Under the pieces are notes generated by a model, which saw only the letters and a list, made by a program, of their open reading frames with translations, made no database searches and was not told the origin of the DNA. Below are positions 8,983 through 18,545 of a stretch of DNA of 64,000 nucleotides, piece after piece; within the stretch, counting starts at the first letter, position 1, and every line of letters begins with the position of its first letter. The translations under genes and the position numbers were made by a program. Where the stretch lies: positions 1 to 64,000 of the forward strand of contig JANWUV010000016.1 of the NCBI GenBank assembly GCA_025057975.1, in the 5' to 3' direction. The stretch comes from Chloracidobacterium sp. (GTDB lineage: Bacteria > Acidobacteriota > Blastocatellia > Chloracidobacteriales > Chloracidobacteriaceae).

Positions 8983-11900
8983 TTAGAAGGTGTAGCGCAG
9001 CGCGAACTGCATCACACGGGGCGGCCCTTGTGTCGCCGTAAAGCGCCCAAAGCCGGGTCCCGGCTGGCTTGTGGTCGAATCCTGCGGAATCTGGAAGTTG
9101 ACCGTCTGCGCGCCGGTCAGACACGCCGTGTTAGTGGCGTTGAAGACTTCCCACCGGAACAGCAGTGTTTGCTTTTCACTCCACGGCATGCGGAAGTACT
9201 TGCCTAACCCAAAATCCAGTGACACGAAGCCGGGATCGCGTAGGATGTTCCGCCCGCCGGTTTCACCTGCACGGGGATTGCGGAACGACTGCGACGCCGC
9301 CACTGGATCGCGGAACAGGTTCGGCCGCCCGTCCGCGCCGTTGCGCGTCGGCGAGGACGAAATCGGACGAATAGGAACGCCGTTGCTCTGGACATTCCAG
9401 TTTGTCGCCCATCGCCGCCCATCAAACGGGGCGTCCACCGGCAGGCCCGAATTCCACCGGAAAATCGTCGTCAACTGCCAGCCGCCAATAAAGGCATCCG
9501 CCCAGCGCGGAATGTCGGAAGCATAGGTGCGTCCGCGTCCCACAGGGATGTCCCAGATGGCGTTGAAGTTGATGATGTGGCGTGTGTCAAAATCTGAAAA
9601 TGACCGGTTGTCGCGCGGCCGAATTGGATTGAGGATAAACGCGCTGCCGAACTGCCCGAACCGCTGGAGACCCGACGCTGTGTCCAGCGACTTGGACAGC
9701 GTATAGTTGAAGTCCCACGTCAGTTGATCCTTGTAGCGTTGCCGAACCGAAAGCGTAAAGCCGTGGTAATCCGACGTGGCAATGCTGCCCCACGCTGAGA
9801 GTGTCCCGTACTGCGGTTGGAAGAAGATCGGCGCGCCGGGCCGGCCGTCGGTGCGGAAGAAGAAGTTGGCGTAATCCAACGCCAACTGGAGCGTTGTCCA
9901 GTCACTACCGGCGATGCCGTCAATGACGCCGATGCCGGGAATGGGAATGCGCGCAATGGAAGCGTAAACCGCCTGCGTCGGCGTCATCCCGCGAAAAGCG
10001 TCCTCGTCGCCGACAAAGAAATCGCCCAGCGCCCCAATGAGGTCAACTCCACGGAAGAGATTTGTGAAGTAGGCGAGGTTCGGGACAGCCGACAGCGGCG
10101 CGTTCCGGTCGCGTAGGTCAGCGAGGATACCGGCCACGGTGTACCAGTCTTGGCCTGACTGCGGATCGCGCAAGTTGTTGAGCGCCACAATGTCGCGTGT
10201 CGCCAGCAAGTTCCGCCCGATGCGACCGATGTAAGACGCTTCAACGTAGAGGCCGGCCGGCAGCTTGCGCCCAATCGTTACGTTGAAGACGTGGTTGTAG
10301 GGCGCGCGCACCGTCGCGTCAAGCGACTGCTCAATGGCTTGAATCCGGCGGAACGAAGCCGGCTGCTGCCGTGGAAACGTCAACTGTCCCGGGATCGTGA
10401 TGAGCGGCAAGCCGCGCACCTGCTGGCCGACACCGGTGATAAGCGGCGCAGGGCGTGTCGTGACGTTGAATGAGTTGGCCGGCGTCAACGACTGTGACGA
10501 AAAACCGAGCGTGTTGTTGTTGTCAAACTGGAAGGCGATCTGCGTACCGTAGTAGTCGTTGACCAAACCATAGCCGCCGCGCAGGATGGTGTCGCCTTCC
10601 CTACCCAGAAGCCGCTTCCAGAAACCGCCTTCGGCGCGGGGCGACCACGCAACGGCGAACCGGGGCTGCCAGTTGTTCCAGTCAGTTTCATAGTTGCCGG
10701 GCTTGCCGTTGGCGGGACCGGCCAAATCCACCACGATGGGTTCGTTGAACGGAACGCCAGTTTCCATCCCGCGCAGGCGTCCCTGAAAGTACTCGCCGAG
10801 CGGAATGGTCGTGCGCGCCTGAAGACCGTTCTGCTCATAGACCGGACGGCTAACGCTGTAGCGAATCCCGTACGTGAAGGTGAGGTTCGGCCGGATACGC
10901 CACGTATCCTGAAAGTAGCCTTCGTATTCTTCGGTCGCCACATCGCGTCGAATCGGTACGCCGCTGTTGAGCAATGAGCCGTCGCGGGTGAAGTTGAAAT
11001 TGGCTGAGTACTGCGACGCACGCCCGATGAGCGCCGACATGGCGACCTGCACAGGGCTGCGGAAGCCGGGGCTGATTGGAAAACCAGCCGCGATAATCGG
11101 GTTGGACAGCACCGCGCCGCTTTGCTGGTAGAACGAGAAGTTGGCCACAATGCTGTCGAACGACCTCGCCGAGTTGAGCACCTTGTTGCGAATGATGCGG
11201 ACATTGCCGCCGAACTGGAACGAGTGACCGCCTTTGATGAGCGTAAAGTCGTTTACGAAGTTGTACACCGGGGACACCCGCGACAACGACCGCGAAAAGG
11301 CGAAGGGCTGAAATACGTCGCGCAGGTTGAGGGAGTTCTGGTTGGAGTCACCGCCCAAGGTGAAGGCGTTGCGCGTGATGCCGAACCGGAAAACGTTGAT
11401 TTTGTTGCTGGAAATCGTCCACGTGTGGCTTACCGCCAGCCCTGTCGGATGCTCCCAAGCGGTCGGCGTCGGCGTATCGGGGAACTGCTGCGGCGCACGG
11501 GCGCTGTTGTCATATTGGTAGTTGAGCCGCGCCGACAGGACGTGCTTGTTCTGGCGGTCCACGTTCCAATCCAGCCGGGCAATACTGGTGTTTTGCCGGA
11601 CCGGTAGCGGCGCGTTGAAGGTGAACCCACCGGTGTTGAGGCCGTCGCCCACCTGGTCGTTGTTGACCGGATACCGCTGCGCCGCCTGCGCCATGAGTTG
11701 CAACGTGATGGGATTGAGACCGACCGCCGGGAAGATGGCTTCCAACTGCGGGCGCGTCAGCGTCGTGACGCCGCCGCTCGGATTGATGAAGCGCAGCGTT
11801 CCCTGACCCATGGTGGGACGTGGGACGAGCCGCGTGACCGGCGTCCCTTGCGCCAGCCGTAACCCTTCATAGGTGAAGAAGAAGAAAAAGCGATCCTTGA

Positions 11901-12777
11901 CGACCGGGCCGCCAATCGCGCCGCCGAACTGGTTGCGGATGAGCTGCGGCCGCGGCGTGCCGGCCAAGTTGTTGAAAAAGTCGTTGGCCGAGGTGACGGT
12001 GTTGCGGTGGAAGTGAAACAGCGTGCCGTGGTACTCGTTTGTCCCGCTCTTGGTGACGAGCGAAATCTGCGCGCCGGATGACCGACCCTGATTGGCGTCG
12101 GCGTTGACGGTGGTGACGCGAAACTCGCTGACCGAGTCGGGCGTCACGCGCAGCACGGGCGTAAAGGCAAAGCCGTTGACTTGGTCGTTGACATCCACGC
12201 CGTCGAGCGTGATGTTGGCCTGGTCGCTGCGGCCACCCGCAACGTAGCCATCCGCCGTCACGCCCGGTTGCAGACTCAACAACGCCGCGACGTTGCGCCC
12301 TTCCAGCGGCAGTTGCTTGATTTGCTGCTCGACGAAGTTGTTGCCGAGGCTGGCGTTTTGTGTGTTGATGACGGCTTCCAGCGAATTGGCGGAAACCGTG
12401 ACGACCTCATCCGCGCCGCCGACTTCGAGCGCCACGGAAACGTCCGTGGTTTTGTCCACAAGGCCTTGAATGTTCTCGACGACTTTCTTTTTGAAACCGT
12501 TGGCTTCAATGGTCAGGTTGTAGCGTCCGGTCGTCAGGTTGCTGAAGCTATAAGCGCCGTTGTTGTCGGTGGACTGGCTGCGGGACGTACCACGGTCAAC
12601 ATCGGTAAGTGTAACGGTCGCGCCGGCGATGACGCGCCCTTGTTCGTCTTTGATCGTACCGGCAATGCCAGTTGTCCCTGATTGCGCCCAGCTGGGGATG
12701 AAACTCCCAGCCAAAAGCGCCAGCAGCAGGGCGAGCCGCGGCAGCCAAGAAAGAGCGTAGTGATGTCGTGTCGACAT
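8983..12777 (-). CDS. TonB-dependent receptor, Oar-like, with carboxypeptidase-regulatory domain
   Basis: This 1264-residue outer-membrane protein has a signal peptide ending near FIPSWAQ (about residue 31). A carboxypeptidase-regulatory/Ig-like domain follows (about 35-115; GIAGTIKDEQGRVIAGATVTL). Next is a plug domain (about 120-260; LDGVDVNDQVNGF, DSVSEFRV, GAQISLVTKSGTNEYHG), then a very long beta-barrel ending in the aromatic QFALRYTF. The layout matches Oar-like receptors, which are expanded in Acidobacteriota and may take up oligosaccharides, peptides or chelates. The start at 12777 is preferred because a GAGAGGAG site lies about ten bases upstream and the signal peptide begins there. 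The frame extends to 13059 without signal-like sequence. The leader holds a strong hairpin. Confidence 0.92.
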   Translation of the reverse strand: MSTRHHYALSWLPRLALLLALLAGSFIPSWAQSGTTGIAGTIKDEQGRVIAGATVTLTDVDRGTSRSQSTDNNGAYSFSNLTTGRYNLTIEANGFKKKVVENIQGLVDKTTDVSVALEVGGADEVVTVSANSLEAVINTQNASLGNNFVEQQIKQLPLEGRNVAALLSLQPGVTADGYVAGGRSDQANITLDGVDVNDQVNGFAFTPVLRVTPDSVSEFRVTTVNADANQGRSSGAQISLVTKSGTNEYHGTLFHFHRNTVTSANDFFNNLAGTPRPQLIRNQFGGAIGGPVVKDRFFFFFTYEGLRLAQGTPVTRLVPRPTMGQGTLRFINPSGGVTTLTRPQLEAIFPAVGLNPITLQLMAQAAQRYPVNNDQVGDGLNTGGFTFNAPLPVRQNTSIARLDWNVDRQNKHVLSARLNYQYDNSARAPQQFPDTPTPTAWEHPTGLAVSHTWTISSNKINVFRFGITRNAFTLGGDSNQNSLNLRDVFQPFAFSRSLSRVSPVYNFVNDFTLIKGGHSFQFGGNVRIIRNKVLNSARSFDSIVANFSFYQQSGAVLSNPIIAAGFPISPGFRSPVQVAMSALIGRASQYSANFNFTRDGSLLNSGVPIRRDVATEEYEGYFQDTWRIRPNLTFTYGIRYSVSRPVYEQNGLQARTTIPLGEYFQGRLRGMETGVPFNEPIVVDLAGPANGKPGNYETDWNNWQPRFAVAWSPRAEGGFWKRLLGREGDTILRGGYGLVNDYYGTQIAFQFDNNNTLGFSSQSLTPANSFNVTTRPAPLITGVGQQVRGLPLITIPGQLTFPRQQPASFRRIQAIEQSLDATVRAPYNHVFNVTIGRKLPAGLYVEASYIGRIGRNLLATRDIVALNNLRDPQSGQDWYTVAGILADLRDRNAPLSAVPNLAYFTNLFRGVDLIGALGDFFVGDEDAFRGMTPTQAVYASIARIPIPGIGVIDGIAGSDWTTLQLALDYANFFFRTDGRPGAPIFFQPQYGTLSAWGSIATSDYHGFTLSVRQRYKDQLTWDFNYTLSKSLDTASGLQRFGQFGSAFILNPIRPRDNRSFSDFDTRHIINFNAIWDIPVGRGRTYASDIPRWADAFIGGWQLTTIFRWNSGLPVDAPFDGRRWATNWNVQSNGVPIRPISSSPTRNGADGRPNLFRDPVAASQSFRNPRAGETGGRNILRDPGFVSLDFGLGKYFRMPWSEKQTLLFRWEVFNATNTACLTGAQTVNFQIPQDSTTSQPGPGFGRFTATQGPPRVMQFALRYTF

Positions 12778-12821
12778 GCCTAGAGGACTCCTCTCTGTAG
12801 TGTGAAGCGGGTTGAGGTAAT

Positions 12822-12864
12822 CAGCCGCAAAAGGGTGAAAAAAACGCCACCCTTTTGCAGGCTG
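12822..12864 (-). promoter_or_regulatory. Long hairpin in the leader of the Oar-like receptor gene
   Basis: The arms at 12822-12837 and 12848-12864 pair over 16 base pairs with a single bulged base (core GCAAAAGGGTG / CACCCTTTTGC). The ten-base loop reads GCGTTTTTTT in the transcript. It lies 45-87 bases upstream of the receptor ATG, between any promoter and the ribosome-binding site. It could be an attenuator, an mRNA stabiliser or a protein-binding site. It is unlikely to be a normal terminator for the rightward PASTA gene, which starts on the far side and reads away. Confidence 0.6.
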
Positions 12865-12969
12865 ACGACGTATCCAAAACTTGTGTGATTGTTTGGTTTG
12901 TAACACACGCTTCACGTGCTGGAAAGGTGGGGTTTGTTTTTCCCTGAAGCTGAGCTGCTCCTGACGCCG

Positions 12970-13374
12970 ATGAACAAACCAATGACCGTTGCCGCTGTTC
13001 CCACGCCGGTGGTAGAGTCGCCGGCTATGACGAGCGCAGTCAGCGGCGACCGACCACAACGCGCGACTGGGTCTTGGCTGAAACGCGCCCTGTGGCGGCT
13101 CACGTTTATATCCTTGCTCGTCGTAGCTTTCATTGCAGGCGGCGTCGCCACCTGTTACTTCACACGCGGCGAGCGCGTCGTCGTCCCAAACGTTGTCGGC
13201 AAAACCGAGCGAGAGGCGAGGGAGTTGTTGGAGAAAAGCGGTCTACGGGTAGTGGTGATTGATGTTCCGAATGCACCAGAGCCAGTCGGTACGGTTACAC
13301 GCCAGAATCCCAGGGCGGGCAGCATCGTGCGTAAGCCCTTTCCGGTGAAAATCAACGTCAGTCGCGCGCAGTAG
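12970..13374 (+). CDS. single-PASTA-domain membrane protein
   Basis: This protein of about 134 residues has a short cytoplasmic N-terminus, one membrane segment (about residues 45-65, LTFISLLVVAFIAGGVATCYF) and one PASTA domain (about 70-134; VVVPNVVGKTEREARELLEKSGL, QNPRAGSIVRKPFPV). PASTA domains bind peptidoglycan or beta-lactams in PknB-type kinases and penicillin-binding proteins, but no kinase or transpeptidase domain is present. The start is uncertain: the ATG at 12970 is chosen, while a GTG at 12916 would add 18 residues. Transcribed away from the receptor gene; rpe follows after 56 bases. Confidence 0.8.
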   Translation: MNKPMTVAAVPTPVVESPAMTSAVSGDRPQRATGSWLKRALWRLTFISLLVVAFIAGGVATCYFTRGERVVVPNVVGKTEREARELLEKSGLRVVVIDVPNAPEPVGTVTRQNPRAGSIVRKPFPVKINVSRAQ

Positions 13375-13430
13375 TCAGCTGGTGGGCGGCGGCCAAACTG
13401 TCCGGTGCGCCCCGCCAAGCAGGAGATGGT

Positions 13431-14129
13431 ATGAACGAAATCAAAATTGCACCTTCCATCCTATCCGCCGACTTTGCCCGTTTGGGCGAAGAGGTGGCGC
13501 GCATCGAAGCGGCTGGCGCAGACATGATCCACGTAGATGTCATGGATGGGCACTATGTCCCTAATCTAACGATTGGCCCGCCGGTTGTCGCTGCGCTGCG
13601 CAAAGTCACCCGCCTGCCGCTTGACGTGCACCTGATGATGACCAACCCGGATGCCTTCCTCAAAGACTTTCGAGACGCCGGAGCGGACGCCATCTCGGTT
13701 CATGTGGAGGTTGTCCACCATCTGCACCGAACGCTTGACGCCATTCGGTCACTGGGCGCACGGCCGGGCGTCGTCCTCAATCCGGGAACATCATTGACGT
13801 TGCTGGATGAAATCCTGCCGTTTGCTGACTTTGTTTTAGTCATGACAGTCAATCCGGGGTTCGGCGGACAACGCTTCATCGAGGCCGGCCTGTCCAAAGT
13901 CGCGCGTCTCCGGCGCATGATCGAAGAACGCGGGCTCCGGACGGTGATAGAAGTAGACGGCGGCGTCGGCCTGCATAACGTGCGCGCGCTAGTTGAACAC
14001 GGCGCGCAGTGGCTTGTAGCCGGCTCGGCGGTCTTTGGCGCGCCCGATCCAGGTCTAGCGGTCAAACAACTACGCGCAGCGGCGCTGGGCGCAGGTCATG
14101 CCGCCCCGGTCGGCGGCGTCAACACCTGA
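13431..14129 (+). CDS. rpe: ribulose-phosphate 3-epimerase
   Basis: This 232-residue TIM-barrel enzyme interconverts ribulose 5-phosphate and xylulose 5-phosphate in the pentose phosphate and Calvin pathways. Family signatures are present: IAPSILSADFARLGEE at the N-terminus, metal-binding HVDVMDGHYVPNLTIGP, HLMMTNPD, MTVNPGFGGQRF and the phosphate-binding EVDGGV near residue 178. Its length is normal. GGAGATGGT immediately precedes the ATG. It probably shares a transcript with the PASTA gene upstream and the BamD-like gene downstream. Confidence 0.95.
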   Translation: MNEIKIAPSILSADFARLGEEVARIEAAGADMIHVDVMDGHYVPNLTIGPPVVAALRKVTRLPLDVHLMMTNPDAFLKDFRDAGADAISVHVEVVHHLHRTLDAIRSLGARPGVVLNPGTSLTLLDEILPFADFVLVMTVNPGFGGQRFIEAGLSKVARLRRMIEERGLRTVIEVDGGVGLHNVRALVEHGAQWLVAGSAVFGAPDPGLAVKQLRAAALGAGHAAPVGGVNT

Positions 14130-14191
14130 GGCGCTCATTCGCCAGCACAAAGGCGAGTTTAGATTTTTTCCACTTGTGGAGGGTTTGAAAG

Positions 14192-15394
14192 TTGCTGAAG
14201 TCAGGGTTTCTGGAGCAAACGTCGAAGCGTGGTTGGGCCCTGCTTGTACTAACGGCGTTCATCGCCGCTTCGCTTGCCTGCGGAAGCCCAAAGAAAAAAG
14301 TGACCACTGAAGAAATCCGCGAGGGCCGCGACCGCGAACTCTACGCCGAGGGGTTGCGGGCAATGCGCAAGCGACGTTATGAGGAAGGCCGTTTGTTGTT
14401 GAGTACGCTGATTGGCAGCTACGACAGTAGTCCCTTGTTGCCTTTGGCGAAGCTGCTCATTGCCGATTCGTTCTATCGTGAAGGGAGCGCGTCCAGTCTC
14501 GCCCAAGCGGATGTCGAATACCGCGAGTGGTTACAGTTTTTCCCACAGCATCCCCTAGCCGACGACGTACTGCTCAAAATCGCTCAGATTCACGTCCGCC
14601 AGATCGGCCCGGCCAACTTGGACAACACTGAAGCGCGCCGCGCCGAGCGCGAACTGATGCGGCTGGCGCGTGAGTACCCGCAATCGAAACTCCAACCGCA
14701 GGTGCAGGAATACCTCAAGTTCACCCGCGAACAACTTGGCATGCACAGCCTTGGCGTGGCGCGGCTCTACTTCAAACAGCAGAAGTACGTCGCCGTCAAA
14801 GGACGATGTGAAAGTATCATTCGGAACTACCCGGACTTCACCTACATGGATGAAGCCTTGTTCCTGCATGGCGTGGCGCTGACGCAACTGGAGGACACGC
14901 CTGAAGCAGCGAAGTCATTCGCCCGCATTGTTCGTGAGTACCCCAACAGCGAGTGGCGCGACAAGGCGGCCGAGTATTTGGAACGCTTTGGCGTTGAAGT
15001 GCCGGCCCCGGCCGAAGGCGCGGAAGTCAAGCAAGTTATCCGTAAAAGCTTCATCAAGCGCAAGTTTGAGGAAATTTTTGGCCCCTCCGCCAGCGTGTCG
15101 AAGGAAGGCGTCATCCTGAAAAAGGACGACACGATTGATCCTGAAGTTGAGGAGTTGCTGGTTAGCTTGGGTGTCCGCACTGATGTCGTTACGCCGGAGT
15201 CCACCATTACAGGGCAAGGCAAGCAGATGCAGACCTATGGGCAGCGCGCCGCCGCGTCACAGAACGAAGCCACCCGTATGGCGGCGACCCAGACCAAGAG
15301 TGAACCGACGCCCAAACCGGCCGCCGAACCAACGCCCAAGGTTGTTGAACCTAACAAGAAGAACAAGAAATCGAAGGCTCAGCCGCCCCGATAA
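14192..15394 (+). CDS. BamD/YfiO-like outer-membrane assembly lipoprotein
   Basis: The 400-residue product starts at a TTG with GGAGGG eight bases upstream. The N-terminal hydrophobic stretch ends in the lipobox SLAC (residues 27-30), giving lipidation at Cys30. Residues about 45-280 contain tetratricopeptide-like helical repeats of the YfiO family (YEEGRLLLSTLIGSY, ADVEYREWLQFFPQHPLADD, AAKSFARIVREYPNSEWRDKA). These match BamD, which works with BamA to insert outer-membrane beta-barrels. The C-terminal 120 residues (AEGAEVKQV onward, then a lysine/proline-rich tail) are longer than in E. coli BamD (about 245 residues) and unrecognised. Confidence 0.85.
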   Translation: MLKSGFLEQTSKRGWALLVLTAFIAASLACGSPKKKVTTEEIREGRDRELYAEGLRAMRKRRYEEGRLLLSTLIGSYDSSPLLPLAKLLIADSFYREGSASSLAQADVEYREWLQFFPQHPLADDVLLKIAQIHVRQIGPANLDNTEARRAERELMRLAREYPQSKLQPQVQEYLKFTREQLGMHSLGVARLYFKQQKYVAVKGRCESIIRNYPDFTYMDEALFLHGVALTQLEDTPEAAKSFARIVREYPNSEWRDKAAEYLERFGVEVPAPAEGAEVKQVIRKSFIKRKFEEIFGPSASVSKEGVILKKDDTIDPEVEELLVSLGVRTDVVTPESTITGQGKQMQTYGQRAAASQNEATRMAATQTKSEPTPKPAAEPTPKVVEPNKKNKKSKAQPPR

Positions 15395-15479
15395 GTTTCA
15401 CCCCAAGCCCCACCTTAGGACACAGTGAGCGCCTGTGCGACTTCCGCTACGGCGCTTGCGCGTGCTCGGCGTCCGTCTG

Positions 15480-18347
15480 ATGAAACATCTTGCCGCGCTG
15501 CTTTGTCTTTTGCTCCTCATGCCGTTGCCGCCCTCGTTCGCCCAGATTCCGGCGCCGCCGCCGACGGCCGCCGTGAGCTTTGATTTTCAGCAGTTTGGTC
15601 CCTACTCGCCCAATTTCGTTTCCCCTTGGACAACCTTCGGGTACGAAATCGGCGACTTTCACACCAACTACGCCAATTTCGAGCGTATCCTGCGCGAGTA
15701 TGCCGCCAAGTCAGACCGGCTGCGCGTTTTTGAACGTGGGCGTACGCCCGAACACCGGACGCTGTACACGCTCGTCGTCAGTTCCCCGAAAAACATCGCG
15801 CGGCTGGACGCCATCAGGGCCGACGCCGCCAGACTCGCCGACCCGCGCCGTCTGTCGGACGCCGAAGCTGAACAACTTATCTCAAACATGCCGATTATTG
15901 TCTGGCTTGCCTACAGCATTCACGGGAACGAATCGGCCGGCTTCGAGGCGATGCTTGAAGTTCTCTATGACCTTGTGGCGAGTCAGAATCCAACCATCAC
16001 CGAACTGCTTGAGCAAGCGGTTGTCGTTATCAATCCGTGCCAGAACCCCGATGGCCATGAGCGGTTCGTGACTTGGTACAACGCCGTCGGCATTGGTCGT
16101 CCCGAACCCTTTGCTATCGAGCACCGCGAGCCGTGGAGCATTTACGGCCGCCTGAACCACTACCTGTTCGATCTCAATCGGGACCTGGTTATTGCGTCGC
16201 AGATTGAGTCGCAATCGGCGATGCAGGCGTTTCTGGAGTGGCATCCGCAGGTCTGCGCCGACCACCATGGGCAGACAGTCAACTACTTCTTTCCACCGGC
16301 GGCCCTCCCCATCAATCCTAACATCAACCGTGGGCAAGCCGATAAGTGGCTGGACATCTTTGGGCGGGGCAACGCGGCGGCGTTTGACCGCTACGGCTGG
16401 CAGTACTACGTGCGAGATGTGTTTGACCTGTTTTATCCGGGCTACTGGGATAGCTGGTCGTCGCTCAACGGGGCGACCGGTATGACGTACGAAACCGACG
16501 GCGGCGGTTGGAAGGGACTCAACTGGCGACGGGATGATGAAACGATTCTCACCTTGCGCGACGGCATTGCGCGGCATGTGGTGGCATCGTTCGCCACCCT
16601 TCAGACGGCGGTCGCCCACCGCGTTGAACGGCTGCGCGACTACCGCGCCTTCTTTGTTCAGTCCATCGCCGAAGGACGGCAGGGGCCGTTGCAATGCATT
16701 CTGTTTCCACCGGAAGGGGACGCAACGCGCCGGCATCGGCTGGTGCAGACGTTGCTCCACCACGGCGTCGAAGTGCAGACCGCGACGGCGGCGTTCACGC
16801 TCAAAGCCGTCCATGACTACTTCGGCGGCGTCCAGCCCGTACGCGAGTTTCCGGCGGGAACATTAGTGGTCAATCTTGATCAACCGCGCGGACGCATCGC
16901 CAAGGCGCTGCTTGAGCCGGACACCAAACAGGACAAGGCGTTTATCGAACGCCAACTGGAGAAGGTCAGACGGAATGCGACGCGCGGAGCCAACGCACCA
17001 AAGGAAGAAACCGAGTTTTACGACATTACAGCTTGGTCGTTGCCGCTAGCGTTGGATGTCCCGGCCTACTGGGCTGGCGCGCGTCCGACGGTCGCCATGA
17101 CGCCGCTGCACTCAGTCGTGACGACGCCGCCACCGCCACCGTCATCAGCTAGAACAGCGTATGTCTTTGCCTATGAGTCAGACGCGGCGGCCAAGCTCGC
17201 CCTCCGCCTGTTACAGGAAGGGTATCGTCTAGCGACTGCCGTTCGACCGCTGCGCGCCGGCGACCGAGCTTATCCGCGCGGTTCCTTCATCCTGCGTGTC
17301 GAGCGCAATCCCGACACGCTTCACGGTCGGTTGTCGGCGCTGGCCGCCGAATGCGGCGTCGAAGTGCAATCAGTCAATTCGGCGTACACCAACGACGGCA
17401 TCACCGGCGTCGGCTCTGAAGGGGTGTACACATTACGGCCGCCCCGCATCGCCGTCATCGCGCAGGAGGGTGTTAGTCAGACTTCCTACGGCGCACTGTG
17501 GTTTACGCTGACCAACGATATCGGGATTGAGTTCACCCCCATCACGGTGGAAACCTTTCTGGAGTTGCGACTAAACGAATTCAACGTCCTGATTTTGCCC
17601 GACGGCTCGCCAAGCGCATATCGGCGGGCGTTTGGCAAGGAAGGTATTGAGCGGCTCAAGCTCTGGTGTCGGGAGGGCGGAACGCTGATCTGCATAGGCG
17701 GCGCAGCCGCCTTCGCTGCTCACAAAGACGTTGACTTGACCGGCGCACGCCTGCTCGAAGAGGACACTGAAGAGGAGAAAAAGCGCGAGCCGGATTCATC
17801 GGCGGACGATAAGAAGTTGCCCCAAGCTGAGACAGCGGCTACCTCCGGCGAACCCTCCCGCTACCGGGAATCAGGCAGCAGAAAGGCCAAGCCGAAAGAC
17901 AGTAAGCCGGAAGACGACAAACCTGCTTCACTGTCGGCGTCCGACGGGCGACCGCCAACTGATGCGGCTGTCGCTAAAGCGCCGCTCCCGCTGCCGGGCG
18001 CTATTTTTCGGGCGACGGTCAACCGGGAGCATTTCCTCACCTTTGGCCACGAGCAAACCGCTATGCCCGTTTTGGTCAGTGAGCGGTTTTTCCGCCCGTC
18101 GCCGACCGGTACGAACGTTCTGACCATCGAAGACCCAAAACCGCTGTCCGGTTTCGTATGGGAGGGGAATACAGAACGCTTTCTCCGCCGGACGGCGGTG
18201 GTCATTGAGGAACAGCTTGGCTCAGGTCACGTCGTATTGTTCGCCGACGACCCGCACTACCGGGCGATTTGGCACGCCCAGCGGCGTATTTTTCTCAACG
18301 GGTTGATTTTTGGCCCGACGATTACGTTCAGCACCGGCCTGCGATAG
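15480..18347 (+). CDS. secreted M14-family zinc carboxypeptidase, large
   Basis: This 955-residue protein has a signal peptide (MKHLAALLCLLLL...SFAQ). The M14 domain follows, with the zinc-binding HGNES motif at about residue 148 and an NPDGHERF segment at about 190-197. A histidine-rich DHHGQ lies near 261-265 and a TYETDGGG segment, which may carry the catalytic Glu, near 350. The second half contains a GATase-like/ThuA-like region (about 640-730; NVLILPDGSP, GGTLICIGGAA) interrupted by a highly charged, low-complexity insertion (about 740-810). The family acts outside the cell on peptides. ATG at 15480 is preferred over the upstream in-frame start at 15435, which lacks a signal peptide context. 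Confidence 0.85.
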   Translation: MKHLAALLCLLLLMPLPPSFAQIPAPPPTAAVSFDFQQFGPYSPNFVSPWTTFGYEIGDFHTNYANFERILREYAAKSDRLRVFERGRTPEHRTLYTLVVSSPKNIARLDAIRADAARLADPRRLSDAEAEQLISNMPIIVWLAYSIHGNESAGFEAMLEVLYDLVASQNPTITELLEQAVVVINPCQNPDGHERFVTWYNAVGIGRPEPFAIEHREPWSIYGRLNHYLFDLNRDLVIASQIESQSAMQAFLEWHPQVCADHHGQTVNYFFPPAALPINPNINRGQADKWLDIFGRGNAAAFDRYGWQYYVRDVFDLFYPGYWDSWSSLNGATGMTYETDGGGWKGLNWRRDDETILTLRDGIARHVVASFATLQTAVAHRVERLRDYRAFFVQSIAEGRQGPLQCILFPPEGDATRRHRLVQTLLHHGVEVQTATAAFTLKAVHDYFGGVQPVREFPAGTLVVNLDQPRGRIAKALLEPDTKQDKAFIERQLEKVRRNATRGANAPKEETEFYDITAWSLPLALDVPAYWAGARPTVAMTPLHSVVTTPPPPPSSARTAYVFAYESDAAAKLALRLLQEGYRLATAVRPLRAGDRAYPRGSFILRVERNPDTLHGRLSALAAECGVEVQSVNSAYTNDGITGVGSEGVYTLRPPRIAVIAQEGVSQTSYGALWFTLTNDIGIEFTPITVETFLELRLNEFNVLILPDGSPSAYRRAFGKEGIERLKLWCREGGTLICIGGAAAFAAHKDVDLTGARLLEEDTEEEKKREPDSSADDKKLPQAETAATSGEPSRYRESGSRKAKPKDSKPEDDKPASLSASDGRPPTDAAVAKAPLPLPGAIFRATVNREHFLTFGHEQTAMPVLVSERFFRPSPTGTNVLTIEDPKPLSGFVWEGNTERFLRRTAVVIEEQLGSGHVVLFADDPHYRAIWHAQRRIFLNGLIFGPTITFSTGLR

Positions 18348-18379
18348 TCGAAGACTTACACGAAATCGTGTGCTCGCCA

Positions 18380-18420
18380 CGCCGCCGCCGGTGCCAAATC
18401 GGCTGGCGGCGCGTTGTTTT
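18380..18420 (+). terminator. probable Rho-independent terminator after the M14 peptidase gene
   Basis: GCCGCCGCC (18381-18389) pairs with GGCTGGCGGC (18401-18410) with one bulged base, and GCGTTGTTTT follows. It starts 33 bases after the peptidase stop codon. Confidence 0.5.
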
Positions 18421-18545
18421 CGATTCCAGGTCTTTGAAAAAGGGCAGTTTGGCGTTTCGGAATGATTTTCCAGGAACTTTGGCACGCGCTTTGTGTTCAC
18501 AGGCCAGCGGCGATTGCCAACGCCACAATAGGAGGCTTCTCAAAG

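Noticed and set aside
18473-18500. GGAACTT upstream of the second sigma factor gene, possibly an ECF -35 element
   Set aside because: No convincing -10 element at the expected spacing, and single matches to this short motif are common.
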